Source of the DNA: Geodermatophilaceae bacterium URHA0031
GTDB taxonomy: Bacteria; Actinomycetota; Actinomycetes; Mycobacteriales; Geodermatophilaceae
DNA: 64,000 nt
Assembly: GCA_000620205.1 (NCBI GenBank)
Contig: JHVP01000007.1
Span: forward strand, 62,001-126,000
Reading direction: 5' to 3'
Program-made: the position numbers and the translations under genes
Notes under the pieces: generated by a model
Databases searched by the model: none
What the model was told of the DNA's origin: nothing
The model's input: only the letters and a program-made list of their open reading frames with translations
In this document: positions 17,380 to 25,412 of the stretch, one piece after another
Layout of the letters: each line of letters starts with the position of its first letter
Position numbering within the stretch: position 1 is the first letter of the stretch

Positions 17380-18431
17380 GCGGGGCGCAGGGGAGCGGTG
17401 GCGAACTCGCGCATGCCGTCGGCGAAGGCCACCCGGGCCCGGAAGCCCAGCTCCGCCGCGGCCCGCGCCGGGGAGGCGACCACGTGCCGGACGTCGCCGA
17501 TCCGGTAGGCGCCGGTGACCTCCGGCGCCGGCCCGCCGAACGCCTCGGCAAGCGCGGCGGCCATGTCCCCGACGGTGTGCGGCACCCCGGAGGCGACGTT
17601 GTGGGCACGCAGCGCACCCTCCGGAGGGGTGGCCTCCAACGACGCCAGGTTGGCCTGCGCGACGTCGGTGACGTGCACGAAGTCCCGCTGCTGGCCGCCG
17701 TCCTCGAACACCTGCGGTGCGCGCCCGGACTCCAGCGCGCTGCGGAAGATCGACGCCACCCCGGCGTAGGGGGTGTCCCGCGGCATGTGCGGGCCGTAGA
17801 CGTTGTGGTACCTCAGCGCGATCGCGCCGCCGCCGGTCGAGCGGGCCCACGCCGCGGCCAGGTGCTCCTGGGCCAGCTTGGTCGCGGCGTAGGTGTTCCG
17901 CGGGTCGGCGGGGGTCTCCTCGCCGACCTCGCCCCAGCTCAGCTGCCGGCCGCAGACCGGGCAGGGCGGCTCGAAGCGGCCGGCGTCCAGGTCCGCCCGC
18001 CGGCGCGGTGCGGCCGGGACGGCGCCGTGCTCCGGGCACTCGTACCGCCCCTCGCCGTAGACCACCATCGAGCTGGCCAGCACCAGCCGGCCGACGTCCG
18101 CGCGGGCCATCGCGGCCAGCAGCACCGCCGTCCCGAGGTCGTTGATCCCGGCGTAGGCGGGCATGTCCTGCACGTCCACGCCCAGGCCGACCATCGCCGC
18201 CTGGTGGCAGACCGCGTCGACGCCGTCGAGGGCCCGGTCGACGGTGCCGGCGTCCCGCACGTCCCCGGTCACCAGCTCCACCCCGTCCAGCCCGGGCACC
18301 CCGTCGGGGTAGCGCGGGTGGACGGCGGGCAGCAGGGCGTCGAGCACCCGCACCTCGTGCCCGGCCGCGCGGCAGCCGGCGACGACGTGCGAGCCGATGA
18401 AGCCCGCTCCTCCGGTGATCAGGATGTGCAC
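17373..18431 (-). CDS. NAD-dependent epimerase/dehydratase with zinc-ribbon-like insertion
   Basis: Extended SDR of 352 aa. The Rossmann motif TGGAGFIGSH lies at 6-15 and the catalytic YxxxK is Y181-K185 (YAATK), preceded by SSMVVYGEG. Between them (about 130-165) is an insertion with CPEHG (Cys132, His135) and CPVCG (Cys157, Cys160) that looks like a metal-binding knuckle. It probably interconverts or dehydrates a nucleotide sugar; substrate unknown. GTG 18431 has a TAGCGT -10 element 6 nt upstream, overlapping the tag promoter. Confidence 0.88.
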   Translation of the reverse strand: MHILITGGAGFIGSHVVAGCRAAGHEVRVLDALLPAVHPRYPDGVPGLDGVELVTGDVRDAGTVDRALDGVDAVCHQAAMVGLGVDVQDMPAYAGINDLGTAVLLAAMARADVGRLVLASSMVVYGEGRYECPEHGAVPAAPRRRADLDAGRFEPPCPVCGRQLSWGEVGEETPADPRNTYAATKLAQEHLAAAWARSTGGGAIALRYHNVYGPHMPRDTPYAGVASIFRSALESGRAPQVFEDGGQQRDFVHVTDVAQANLASLEATPPEGALRAHNVASGVPHTVGDMAAALAEAFGGPAPEVTGAYRIGDVRHVVASPARAAAELGFRARVAFADGMREFATAPLRPAP

Positions 18432-18437
18432 GTGGAG

Positions 18438-18447
18438 ACGCTAGCTT
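18438..18447. promoter_or_regulatory. overlapping divergent -10 elements of epimerase and tag
   Basis: The minus-strand TAGCGT occupies 18438-18443 (6 nt from GTG 18431) and the plus-strand TAGCTT occupies 18442-18447 (8 nt from GTG 18456). They share two base pairs at the centre of GCTAGC. The whole intergenic gap is 24 bp, so both genes must be leaderless and their promoters mutually exclusive. Confidence 0.6.
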
Positions 18448-18455
18448 CGGGTGCC

Positions 18456-19010
18456 GTGGACCGTTGTGGCTGGGCGACGAGCGCCCCGGAGTACCTCGAG
18501 TACCACGACCAGGAGTGGGGTCGGCCGCTGCACGGCGACGACGCCCTGTTCGAGCGGATGAGCCTGGAGGCGTTCCAGTCCGGGCTGTCCTGGATCACCA
18601 TCCTGCGCAAGCGGCCGGCCTTCCGGGAGGCCTTCGCCGGCTTCCGGATCCCGGTGGTCGCCGAGTTCGGGGACGACGACGTCGAGCGGCTGATGGCCGA
18701 CGCCCGCATCGTTCGCAACCGGGCCAAGGTGACCGCCGCGGTCCGCAACGCCCGCGCCGCCCGGGAGCTCCCCGAGGGGTTGTCGGCCCTGCTGTGGTCC
18801 TTCGCGCCGACCGCAGCACGTCCCCGGCCGCAGACGCTCGCCGACGTCCCGGCGAGCAGCCCCGAGTCGGTGGCGATGGCGAAGGAGCTGAAGCGGCGGG
18901 GGTTCGCCTTCGTCGGGCCGACCACCTCCTACGCGCTCATGCAGGCCACCGGGATGGTCGACGACCACGTCGCGACGTGTTTCCGGGTGGGGTCCGCCGA
19001 CCCGCGGTGA
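18456..19010 (+). CDS. tag: DNA-3-methyladenine glycosylase I
   Basis: Base-excision-repair enzyme of 184 aa that removes 3-methyladenine from alkylated DNA. All four zinc-snap ligands are present: Cys4, His17, His171 and Cys175. Glu38 matches the base-pocket glutamate of E. coli TagI, and the helix-hairpin-helix-like core (FQSGLSWITILRKR, about 40-52) follows. GTG 18456, giving MDRCGW, is supported both by the family N-terminus and by a -10 element 8 nt upstream. It corresponds to tagA (Rv1210), again preceding DUF3117. Confidence 0.94.
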   Translation: MDRCGWATSAPEYLEYHDQEWGRPLHGDDALFERMSLEAFQSGLSWITILRKRPAFREAFAGFRIPVVAEFGDDDVERLMADARIVRNRAKVTAAVRNARAARELPEGLSALLWSFAPTAARPRPQTLADVPASSPESVAMAKELKRRGFAFVGPTTSYALMQATGMVDDHVATCFRVGSADPR

Positions 19011-19124
19011 GGGGTCGAGGTTGGTCGTTGGACGTGGATACGGGATCATGTCTGCGGAGCTCTGCACGATCAGTCGCCACACCACGGCCAGCAGGTTCGT
19101 GGGTGGCCGGTGAAGGAGGCACGC

Positions 19125-19292
19125 ATGGCGGCCATGAAGCCGCGCACGGGTGAAGGTCCCCTCGAGGTCACCAAGGAGGGCCGCGGCCTGGTCATGCGCG
19201 TCCCGCTGGAGGGTGGCGGCCGGCTGGTCGTCGAACTGTCCCCCGACGAGGCGACCGCCCTCTCCGAGGCCCTGAAGGGCGCAACCAGCTGA
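19125..19292 (+). CDS. DUF3117 small conserved protein
   Basis: Highly conserved actinobacterial 55-aa protein (MAAMKPRTGEGPLEVTKEGR start), predicted all-beta, matching Rv1211 by position and sequence style. Function unknown. ATG 19125 rather than the upstream in-frame codon 19110 is fixed by AAGGAGG at 19112-19118, one of the strongest ribosome-binding sites in the window, 6 nt before the start. Its stop overlaps a CTG codon that appears to start the aminopeptidase gene, so the two are probably coupled. Confidence 0.9.
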   Translation: MAAMKPRTGEGPLEVTKEGRGLVMRVPLEGGGRLVVELSPDEATALSEALKGATS

Positions 19293-20908
19293 ACACCGCC
19301 GCGAGCCTGCCGCCCGGCAGCCCCGCGGACGACGTCACGGCCCCGGCCGCCGGCACCCTGCCGGCGACCGGGGCCGCGCCGTTCCCGCGGGTCGAGGTCC
19401 TCGCCGCGCTGCCGGCGCTCGGCGAGGACGACGTCCTGGCCGTTCCGGTCGGTGCACGAGGGGCGCTGCCGGGGTGGCTGACCGGGGCCGCCGAACCGCC
19501 GGTGGACCCGGGGTTCCTGTCCGGCGCGCTCGCCGACACCGGCAACGGCGGCAAGCCGGGCGGGATCACCAACGTGCCGGTGCCCGGCCGGCGGCCGCGC
19601 AGCGTGGTCGCCGTCGGGGTCGGCGACGCGACCGTGCCGGAGCTGCGCTCCTACGTGTCGGTCGCCGTGCGGCGCAGCCAGACCCTGGCCGAGCACGGTG
19701 CCCGCCGGCTGGTCCTGCCGCTGGACACCGGGGTCGCTCCGGCCGGCGCCGACGAGGTCCGCGCCGCCGTGGAGACGGCGCTGCTGGCCGGGTACCGGTT
19801 CCGGGAGACCTCCGGCCCGCACCCGGTCCGGCTCGCCGAGGTGGCCATCGTCTGCGCCGACGCCGGGGATCCCGCCGTGGCCCGGGCCGCGCGCGCCGGG
19901 CAGCTGACCGCCGGGTCCGTGGCGTGGGCGCGCGACCTGGTCAACACCCCGCCGGACACCGCGGACCCCGGCTGGCTCACCGAGCAGGCCGTCGAGCGGC
20001 TGCGCGGGCTCCCCGACGTCACCGTCACCGTGCTCGGGCCCGCCGAGCTCGCCGCCGGCGGCTTCGGCGGGGTCCTCGCCGTCGGGGGCGGTGCGGCGTC
20101 GCCACCGCGGGTGGTGGTCGCGACCTCCCGGCCGGCCCCGGCCGGCACGGGGCACGCGGTGCTGGTCGGCAAGGGCATCACCTTCGACACCGGCGGCATC
20201 TCGATCAAGCCCAACGCCGGCATGCGGGACATGAAGACCGACATGGCCGGGGCCGCCGCCGTGCTGGCCGCCGTCGACGCCGCGGCGCGCCTGCAGCTGC
20301 CGGTCGCGGTGAGCGCCGTCGTGGCGCTGTGCGAGAACTCGGTCTCCGGCGCCGCGTACCGGCCGGCCGACGTCGTCCGGCACGTCGACGGGCGCACCAC
20401 CGAGGTGCTGAACACCGACGCCGAGGGCCGGCTGGTGCTCGCCGATGCCCTCGCGCACGCCCGCCTGGCGCTGGGCGCGACCGTGCTGGTCGACGTCGCG
20501 ACGCTCACCGGTGCGATGCGGACGGCGCTGGGCACGCGCACCGCCGGGCTGTACGCGAGCACCGACGGTCTGGCCGACGCGCTGCTCACCGCGGCCGGCC
20601 ACGCCGGGGAGCCGTTCTGGCGGATGCCGCTGACCGAGGAGCACGTCGGGCACCTGCGGACGCAGCTGGACTCCGCGGTCGCCGATGCGAACAACGCCCC
20701 CGGCAACCCCGGCTCGACGACCGCCGCGCTGTTCCTGCAGCCCTTCACCGGCGGCCTGCCCTGGGCGCACCTGGACATCGCGGGTCCGGCGCGGTCGGGC
20801 ACCGACGACGGGGAGCTGGTCCGCGGCGGCACCGGCTTCGCCGCCCGCACGCTGCTGCGCTGGCTGGAGGCGGGGGCGCCGACCGAGCAGCCCGTCGTCC
20901 GCGACTGA
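19289..20908 (+). CDS. pepA: leucyl aminopeptidase (M17), probable CTG start
   Basis: Cytoplasmic two-metal aminopeptidase of about 539 aa. The C-terminal catalytic domain has VGKGITFDTGG with the metal lysine codon at 20171-20173 and NTDAEGRLVLADAL with Asp, Glu and Arg at 20417-20431. An N-terminal domain phrase (RVEVLAALPALGEDDVLAVPVG) lies well upstream of the first in-frame ATG/GTG, which is GTG 19502, so translation must begin earlier. The only suitable codon is CTG 19289, forming a CTGA overlap with the DUF3117 stop; no ATG, GTG or TTG exists in frame between. A start at 19502 would remove half of the N-terminal domain. Confidence 0.88.
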   Translation: MNTAASLPPGSPADDVTAPAAGTLPATGAAPFPRVEVLAALPALGEDDVLAVPVGARGALPGWLTGAAEPPVDPGFLSGALADTGNGGKPGGITNVPVPGRRPRSVVAVGVGDATVPELRSYVSVAVRRSQTLAEHGARRLVLPLDTGVAPAGADEVRAAVETALLAGYRFRETSGPHPVRLAEVAIVCADAGDPAVARAARAGQLTAGSVAWARDLVNTPPDTADPGWLTEQAVERLRGLPDVTVTVLGPAELAAGGFGGVLAVGGGAASPPRVVVATSRPAPAGTGHAVLVGKGITFDTGGISIKPNAGMRDMKTDMAGAAAVLAAVDAAARLQLPVAVSAVVALCENSVSGAAYRPADVVRHVDGRTTEVLNTDAEGRLVLADALAHARLALGATVLVDVATLTGAMRTALGTRTAGLYASTDGLADALLTAAGHAGEPFWRMPLTEEHVGHLRTQLDSAVADANNAPGNPGSTTAALFLQPFTGGLPWAHLDIAGPARSGTDDGELVRGGTGFAARTLLRWLEAGAPTEQPVVRD

Positions 20909-20998
20909 GGTCGTCGGTCCCGGTTGGGCCCGGCGCGTCGTGGGCAGGGCTGTGCTCAGCCGCGTCACCCCGACGCGAACGCTGCGAGGAGGAACGTC

Positions 20999-21163
20999 AT
21001 GGGTCTCATGGACAAGGCCAAGGAAGCCATGGGCAACGAGCAGACCAGCGACAAGGTCCTGGACAAGGGCGAGCAGCTCGCCGACCAGAAGACCGGCGGC
21101 ACGCACGACGCGCAGATCGACAAGGGCCGCGACCTGGCCGACGGCAAGCTGGGCACCGAGTAA
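20999..21163 (+). CDS. MT0933-type antitoxin-like small protein
   Basis: Charged helical protein of 54 aa (MGLMDKAKEAMGNEQTSD start, KTGGTHDAQIDKGRDLADG middle) matching the MT0933-antitoxin-like family, which resembles CsbD stress proteins. No toxin gene is adjacent, so a stand-alone stress role is as likely. A GAGGAGG ribosome-binding site precedes ATG 20999. About 75 bp upstream, GGTT (20922-20925) and GGGCAG (20942-20947) with 16-nt spacing resemble a SigB/SigF-type promoter, but this is weak. Confidence 0.7.
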   Translation: MGLMDKAKEAMGNEQTSDKVLDKGEQLADQKTGGTHDAQIDKGRDLADGKLGTE

Positions 21164-21230
21164 CCGACCGGCGACCGCGGGACGGCGCCAGCGGGCGCCG
21201 TCCCCCGGTCGGTCGGGCAGGATCGGCCGG

Positions 21231-22703
21231 GTGACCGGCCCAGCAGAGCAGGACCTCCGAGGTGTCGTCTTCCCCGCCGGACCCGACGGTCGGCGCAGCA
21301 CCGCCACGCTCGGCCGGGCGGTCGTCGCCGACGCGCTGCGGCCGGCGGACCACCCCGGCGCACTCGCCGCCGAGCAGGAGACCAACTGGCGGGCCGGCTA
21401 CCTGACGCACGTCCGGCGGACCGTGGAGGCCGGGCTGGCCTCCGGCGAGGCGGCGCTGCAGATCGCCGCCGCCGGCCTCGACTCGCTGCACACCCGGATG
21501 CGGGTGGCCGGTCCCGACGGCGAGACCGACCTCGAAGCCCTGCGCAGCGCAGCGGCGCCGCGGGAGCTGGCCACGGTCGAGGTGCGCGGCGAGGCCGACC
21601 CCGAGCGGGAGCTGTCGCTGCCCTACGCCGGGCAACGGCTGCGCGGCGACGCGCTGCACCGCCGGCTGGCCGCCTGGGTCGACGCCGGCGTGGTCGAGCC
21701 CAGTTGCGCCGAGGCGGTGCGCACGGTCGCCGACCACCCGGAGTGGCTCGCGCTGCCCGACCGCACGGTCGCGGTGCTGGGGGCGGGTGCGGAGATGGGC
21801 CCGCTCACCGCGCTGTTGCGCTGGGGTGCCCGGGTGGCCGCGGTCGACCTGCCCAGGCCGGCCCTGTGGCAGCGGGTGCTGGACACCGGCCGGCGGGGCG
21901 CCGGCACGCTGCTGGTCCCGGTCGGCGGTCCCGGGGAGACCGCCGAGCACGCGGGTGCGGACCTGATCGCCGAGGTGCCGGCGGTGGCCGACTGGCTGTC
22001 CGGGCAGCCGGGCAGCATGGTGCTCGGGGACTACGTCTACGCCGACGGTGCGACCAACGTGCGGGTCTCCGTCGCCGTCGACGCCCTCACGCTCCGGCTG
22101 GCCGAGGCGCGCCCCGAGCTGGCGCTGGCCTTCCTGGCCACCCCGACCGACGTGTTCGCCGTCCCGGGCGAGGCCGTCGAGGCCTCCGTCGCCGCCTACG
22201 CCCAGCGCTCGGCGGTCGGGAAGCTGCTGGGCCGGCCGCTGCGCACGCTGTCCGCCGGGCGGTTGCTCCGCCGCAACTACCTGCCGGGCTCGGACCCGGG
22301 GATCAACGACAGCCTGGTGCCGCAGCAGGGCCCCAACTACGCCCTGGCCAAGCGGCTGCAGCGGTGGCGCGCCTCGGTCGCCCGGGCGGCGGGCAGCACG
22401 GTGTCGATGAACGTCGCGCCGCCGACGCGCACCCGGTCGGTGCTGAAGAACCGGGCCCTGGCCGCGGCCTACGCCGGCGCGCACCGCTTCGGCGTCGAGG
22501 TCTTCGAGCCGGCGACGTCGAACGTGCTGATGGCCGCGCTGCTGGTGCACGACCTGAACACCGGCGGCGGTCCCGCGCACCCGCACCCCTGGCAGGACGA
22601 GGCGTACGCGGCGGCGCACGGCGGGTTGTGGCGGAGCCCGTATGCGCCGCGCAGCGCCCTCGGCCTGGCCGCGGTGCTCGGCCTGGGCGCGGCCCGCAGC
22701 TGA
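21231..22703 (+). CDS. conserved protein of unknown function with Rossmann-like glycine motif
   Basis: Protein of 490 aa I cannot assign. A glycine-rich beta-alpha-beta motif, VAVLGAGAEMGP followed by WGARVAAVDLPR, lies at about 180-205 and suggests nucleotide or dinucleotide binding. C-terminal stretches LLRRNYLPGSDPGINDSLVP and PPTRTRSVLKNRALAAAYAG look like conserved family blocks; the last 40 residues (PHPWQDEAYAAAHGGLWRSPY) are aromatic-rich. There are no signal or membrane segments. GTG 21231 has CAGGAT (21218-21223) 7 nt upstream. A strong hairpin at its stop codon ends the unit. Confidence 0.75.
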   Translation: MTGPAEQDLRGVVFPAGPDGRRSTATLGRAVVADALRPADHPGALAAEQETNWRAGYLTHVRRTVEAGLASGEAALQIAAAGLDSLHTRMRVAGPDGETDLEALRSAAAPRELATVEVRGEADPERELSLPYAGQRLRGDALHRRLAAWVDAGVVEPSCAEAVRTVADHPEWLALPDRTVAVLGAGAEMGPLTALLRWGARVAAVDLPRPALWQRVLDTGRRGAGTLLVPVGGPGETAEHAGADLIAEVPAVADWLSGQPGSMVLGDYVYADGATNVRVSVAVDALTLRLAEARPELALAFLATPTDVFAVPGEAVEASVAAYAQRSAVGKLLGRPLRTLSAGRLLRRNYLPGSDPGINDSLVPQQGPNYALAKRLQRWRASVARAAGSTVSMNVAPPTRTRSVLKNRALAAAYAGAHRFGVEVFEPATSNVLMAALLVHDLNTGGGPAHPHPWQDEAYAAAHGGLWRSPYAPRSALGLAAVLGLGAARS

Positions 22704-22720
22704 GCTGGCTGCGGGCCGCG
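22688..22720 (+). terminator. GC-rich terminator hairpin at end of the 490-aa gene
   Basis: Perfect 13-bp inverted repeat with arms 22688-22700 and 22708-22720 and a 7-nt loop that contains the TGA stop (22701-22703). Confidence 0.7.
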
Positions 22721-22803
22721 CCGGGCGGTCGCCCGCTCGCTGTTGAACGGGCGGCTGCGGGCCCGGGGGCAGGGGGGCGCGGCGCACCGGTGGCGATCGG
22801 GCC

Positions 22804-22824
22804 GTCGGGAGGGGCGCTCCCGAC
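22804..22824. repeat. 8-bp-arm palindrome in the regulator's upstream region
   Basis: GTCGGGAG (22804-22811) and CTCCCGAC (22817-22824) form an inverted repeat with a 5-nt spacer, about 90 bp upstream of the XRE-NB-ARC -35/-10 region. It could be an operator or a second terminator. Confidence 0.45.
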
Positions 22825-22893
22825 GTGCGTCGCCGGGGACGACCCTGGCCGGTCGCGCCGCGGCACACCACGACCAGCGGACGCACAACCGCC

Positions 22894-22922
22894 CTGTACG
22901 GGCGCTGTACGGGTCGTAGGCT
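22894..22922 (+). promoter_or_regulatory. promoter with 11-bp-spaced direct repeats before XRE-NB-ARC gene
   Basis: CTGTACGGG occurs at 22894-22902 and again at 22905-22913, an 11-bp period (one helical turn). TAGGCT at 22917-22922 is the -10, 7 nt before GTG 22930. This layout is like the heptameric repeats recognised by SARP-type activators next to the -10 box. Confidence 0.55.
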
Positions 22923-22929
22923 CCGCGGC

Positions 22930-25278
22930 GTGCCGCCGCCGGACCTCCGCGCCGGCTCCGGGCCGCCGGAGTCGTTCGCCGCGCTGCTCCGGCGCCTGCG
23001 CGAGTCCCGGGGGCTCACCCAGGAGGAGCTCGCCGCCCGGGCGGGCCTGACCGTGCACGGCGTCAGCGCGCTGGAGCGGGGGATCCGCAGGCGCCCCTAC
23101 CCGCACACCGTGCGGTCCCTGGCCGATGCCCTCGAGAGCTCCGCGACCGAACGTGCGGCGCTGCAGTCCGCGGTGCCGGCCCACCCGCCCGGCTCCGACG
23201 GCGGCACGGCCGTGTCGCGGGGTCTCCCCGCGCCGGTGACCGCGCTGCTGGGCCGGGAGGACGACGTGGTCGCCGTCGCGCAGGCCCTGCACCGGTCGGA
23301 CGCCCGCCTGGTGACCCTCACCGGCACCGGGGGCGTGGGCAAGACCAGGCTCGCCCTGGCCGTCGCGGAGCGGACCGGGCGGCAGTACGCCGACGGCGTC
23401 GCCTTCGTGCCGCTGGCCGCCGTGGACGACCCGGCACTCGTCCTGCCCGCGGTCGGGCGGGTCACCGGCCTGCCCACGGTGGAGGACGGCGACCTCGACG
23501 GCCGGGTGGTCGACCAGCTCCGGGACGCCCACCTGCTGCTGGTGCTGGACAACCTGGAGCACCTGCCCGGCGCGGTGCCGGTCGTCGCCCGGCTGCTGGA
23601 GCAGTGCCCCCGGCTGGTGGTCCTGGCGACCAGCCGCGCGTCGCTGCGGCTGCGCGGCGAGTGGGAGCACGCGGTGCACCCGCTCGCGCTGCCACCGACG
23701 GCGCCCTCGGACCTCGACCAGGTCGCGTCGGCCCCGGCGGGTGCGCTGCTGCTGGACCGGGCCCGCGCGGTGTCGCCGGACTTCGGCAGCGGACCGGGGG
23801 GCGCGGCCGCGGTGGCCGCCCTCTGCCGCCGGCTGGCCGGGATCCCGCTGGCCCTGGAGCTCGCCGCCGCCCGCGCCCGGCTTCTCGACGCCGCTGCGCT
23901 GCTGGAGCGGCTGGACGACGCGATGAGCCGGGACGGCGCCGCGGACCTGCCGCCGCGACAGCGCACCATGCGCGCCACCCTGGACTGGAGCCACCGGCTG
24001 CTCGACCCGCCCGGCCGGGTGCTGCTGCAGCGCCTGGCGGTGTTCACCGGCGGCTGCACGCTGGAGGCCGTGGAGGCGGTCGCCGCCGACCTGGAGGACC
24101 CGCTCGGATCGCTGGAGCGGCTGGTCGAGCACTCGCTGGTCGAGGTGTCCGGGGAGGGCGGCGCGCGCCGGTACGGGATGCTCGAGCCGGTCCTGCAGTT
24201 CGCCCGGTCGCTGCTCGACGAGCAGGAGGCCCGCCGGGCCCGGACCGCGCACGCGGCCTTCTACCTCGACCTCGCCGAGCAGGCGGCGCCGGGCTACCAG
24301 GGCGCCGAGCAGGTCGGCTGGCTGGACCGGGCCGAGCGGGACGCCGCCAACCTGGCCGCCGCGGTGGAGTGGTGGCTGCAGGCCGGCGACGGCGCCCGGG
24401 CCGGCCGGATGGCGTGGGCGCTGTGGCTGTTCTGGTGGCTGCGCGGCCGCCTCCGGCAGGGCCGTCGGCTGGCCGAGGCCGCGCTGGAGCAGGACCAGCC
24501 GCCCGAGGTGCGGGTGCGGACGGTGCTCACCGCCGCGTCGATGGCGTTCGCCCAGGGCGACCTGCCGCACAGCGGATCGCGGTGGGCCGAGGCGGCGCAG
24601 CTGGCGGTGGCGCTCGGGGACCTGGAGGGCCAGGCCTACGCCTTCGCCGGCCAGGGGCTCGCCGCCCTGGGCGGCGGTGCCCCGGACCGGGCCGAGCCCT
24701 TCTTCGCCGCGGCCCTGGCGGTCTCCGAGCGGGTCGGCCCGGCGACCGACTGGGTCTCGGCGCTCACCCACGTGTGGCTCGGCACGGTCCGGCAGGTCTC
24801 CGGTGACCCGCGCGGCGCGGTGCCGCACATCGCGCGGGGACTGGCCTCGGCACGGCGCCGCGGTGACCGGCTGGCCACCTACGTCGCGCTGTTCGGGCTG
24901 GTCCAGGCCGAGCTCGCCGAGGGCCGGCCGGCGGCGGCGCGGGACCACCTCGTCGAGGGGATCGAGCTGTCCGAGCAGACCGGTGACCTGGCCAACCTGG
25001 CGTTCTTCGTGGAGAGCCTGGCGGTGGTCGAGGGAGCGGGCGGTGCGCACGACCGCGCGGCGGTGCTGCTGGGTGCCGCGCACGGGTTGCGGGAGCAGGT
25101 CGGCTCGCAGGTGTACGGCTACTACCTCCCCGACCCGGCGCTGCGCGCCCAGGTCGAGGCCCAGGCGCGCGCCGCGCTGGGGGACCCCGCCGTCGAGGAC
25201 GCGCTCGCCGCCGGCCAGGCGCTCGACGTCCCGGCCGTCCTGGCGCTCGCCCTCCGGCGGGGCACCCCGACCGGCTGA
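22930..25278 (+). CDS. XRE-HTH / NB-ARC ATPase / TPR transcriptional regulator
   Basis: Large STAND-type regulator of 782 aa. An N-terminal XRE helix-turn-helix lies at about 15-75 (LRESRGLTQEELAARAGLTVHGVSALERG). The NB-ARC ATPase follows with Walker A GTGGVGKTR around Lys138, Walker B LLLVLDNLEHL and the sensor LATSRASLRLRGE. From about residue 400 there is an all-helical TPR-like region. Such proteins oligomerise on ATP and ligand binding to activate transcription. GTG 22930 is supported by a -10 7 nt upstream. It precedes an ABC exporter operon on the same strand, 134 bp away, its most likely target. Confidence 0.87.
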   Translation: MPPPDLRAGSGPPESFAALLRRLRESRGLTQEELAARAGLTVHGVSALERGIRRRPYPHTVRSLADALESSATERAALQSAVPAHPPGSDGGTAVSRGLPAPVTALLGREDDVVAVAQALHRSDARLVTLTGTGGVGKTRLALAVAERTGRQYADGVAFVPLAAVDDPALVLPAVGRVTGLPTVEDGDLDGRVVDQLRDAHLLLVLDNLEHLPGAVPVVARLLEQCPRLVVLATSRASLRLRGEWEHAVHPLALPPTAPSDLDQVASAPAGALLLDRARAVSPDFGSGPGGAAAVAALCRRLAGIPLALELAAARARLLDAAALLERLDDAMSRDGAADLPPRQRTMRATLDWSHRLLDPPGRVLLQRLAVFTGGCTLEAVEAVAADLEDPLGSLERLVEHSLVEVSGEGGARRYGMLEPVLQFARSLLDEQEARRARTAHAAFYLDLAEQAAPGYQGAEQVGWLDRAERDAANLAAAVEWWLQAGDGARAGRMAWALWLFWWLRGRLRQGRRLAEAALEQDQPPEVRVRTVLTAASMAFAQGDLPHSGSRWAEAAQLAVALGDLEGQAYAFAGQGLAALGGGAPDRAEPFFAAALAVSERVGPATDWVSALTHVWLGTVRQVSGDPRGAVPHIARGLASARRRGDRLATYVALFGLVQAELAEGRPAAARDHLVEGIELSEQTGDLANLAFFVESLAVVEGAGGAHDRAAVLLGAAHGLREQVGSQVYGYYLPDPALRAQVEAQARAALGDPAVEDALAAGQALDVPAVLALALRRGTPTG

Positions 25279-25412
25279 CCCGACTCCTCGGGGTCGGGGC
25301 TCGGGGACGGTTCAGGGTCGGGTCAGGGCGCTCCCCGATGGTCCGGGCCCCCGCCCGTCGACAGGCTCCTGGCCATGGACACCACACCTCCCCGGCCGCC
25401 CCGGGGGACCCG

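Noticed and set aside
19502-20908. GTG 19502 as leucyl aminopeptidase start
   Set aside because: It would delete the conserved N-terminal strand region encoded at about 19395-19460; CTG 19289 fits better.
20999-21163. Toxin-antitoxin module from the MT0933-type protein
   Set aside because: No adjacent toxin-like gene on either side; family name alone is not evidence for a TA system.
25279-25298. CCCGAC/GTCGGG hairpin after the NB-ARC gene as terminator
   Set aside because: Six-bp stem with an 8-nt loop in very GC-rich sequence is too weak to call.
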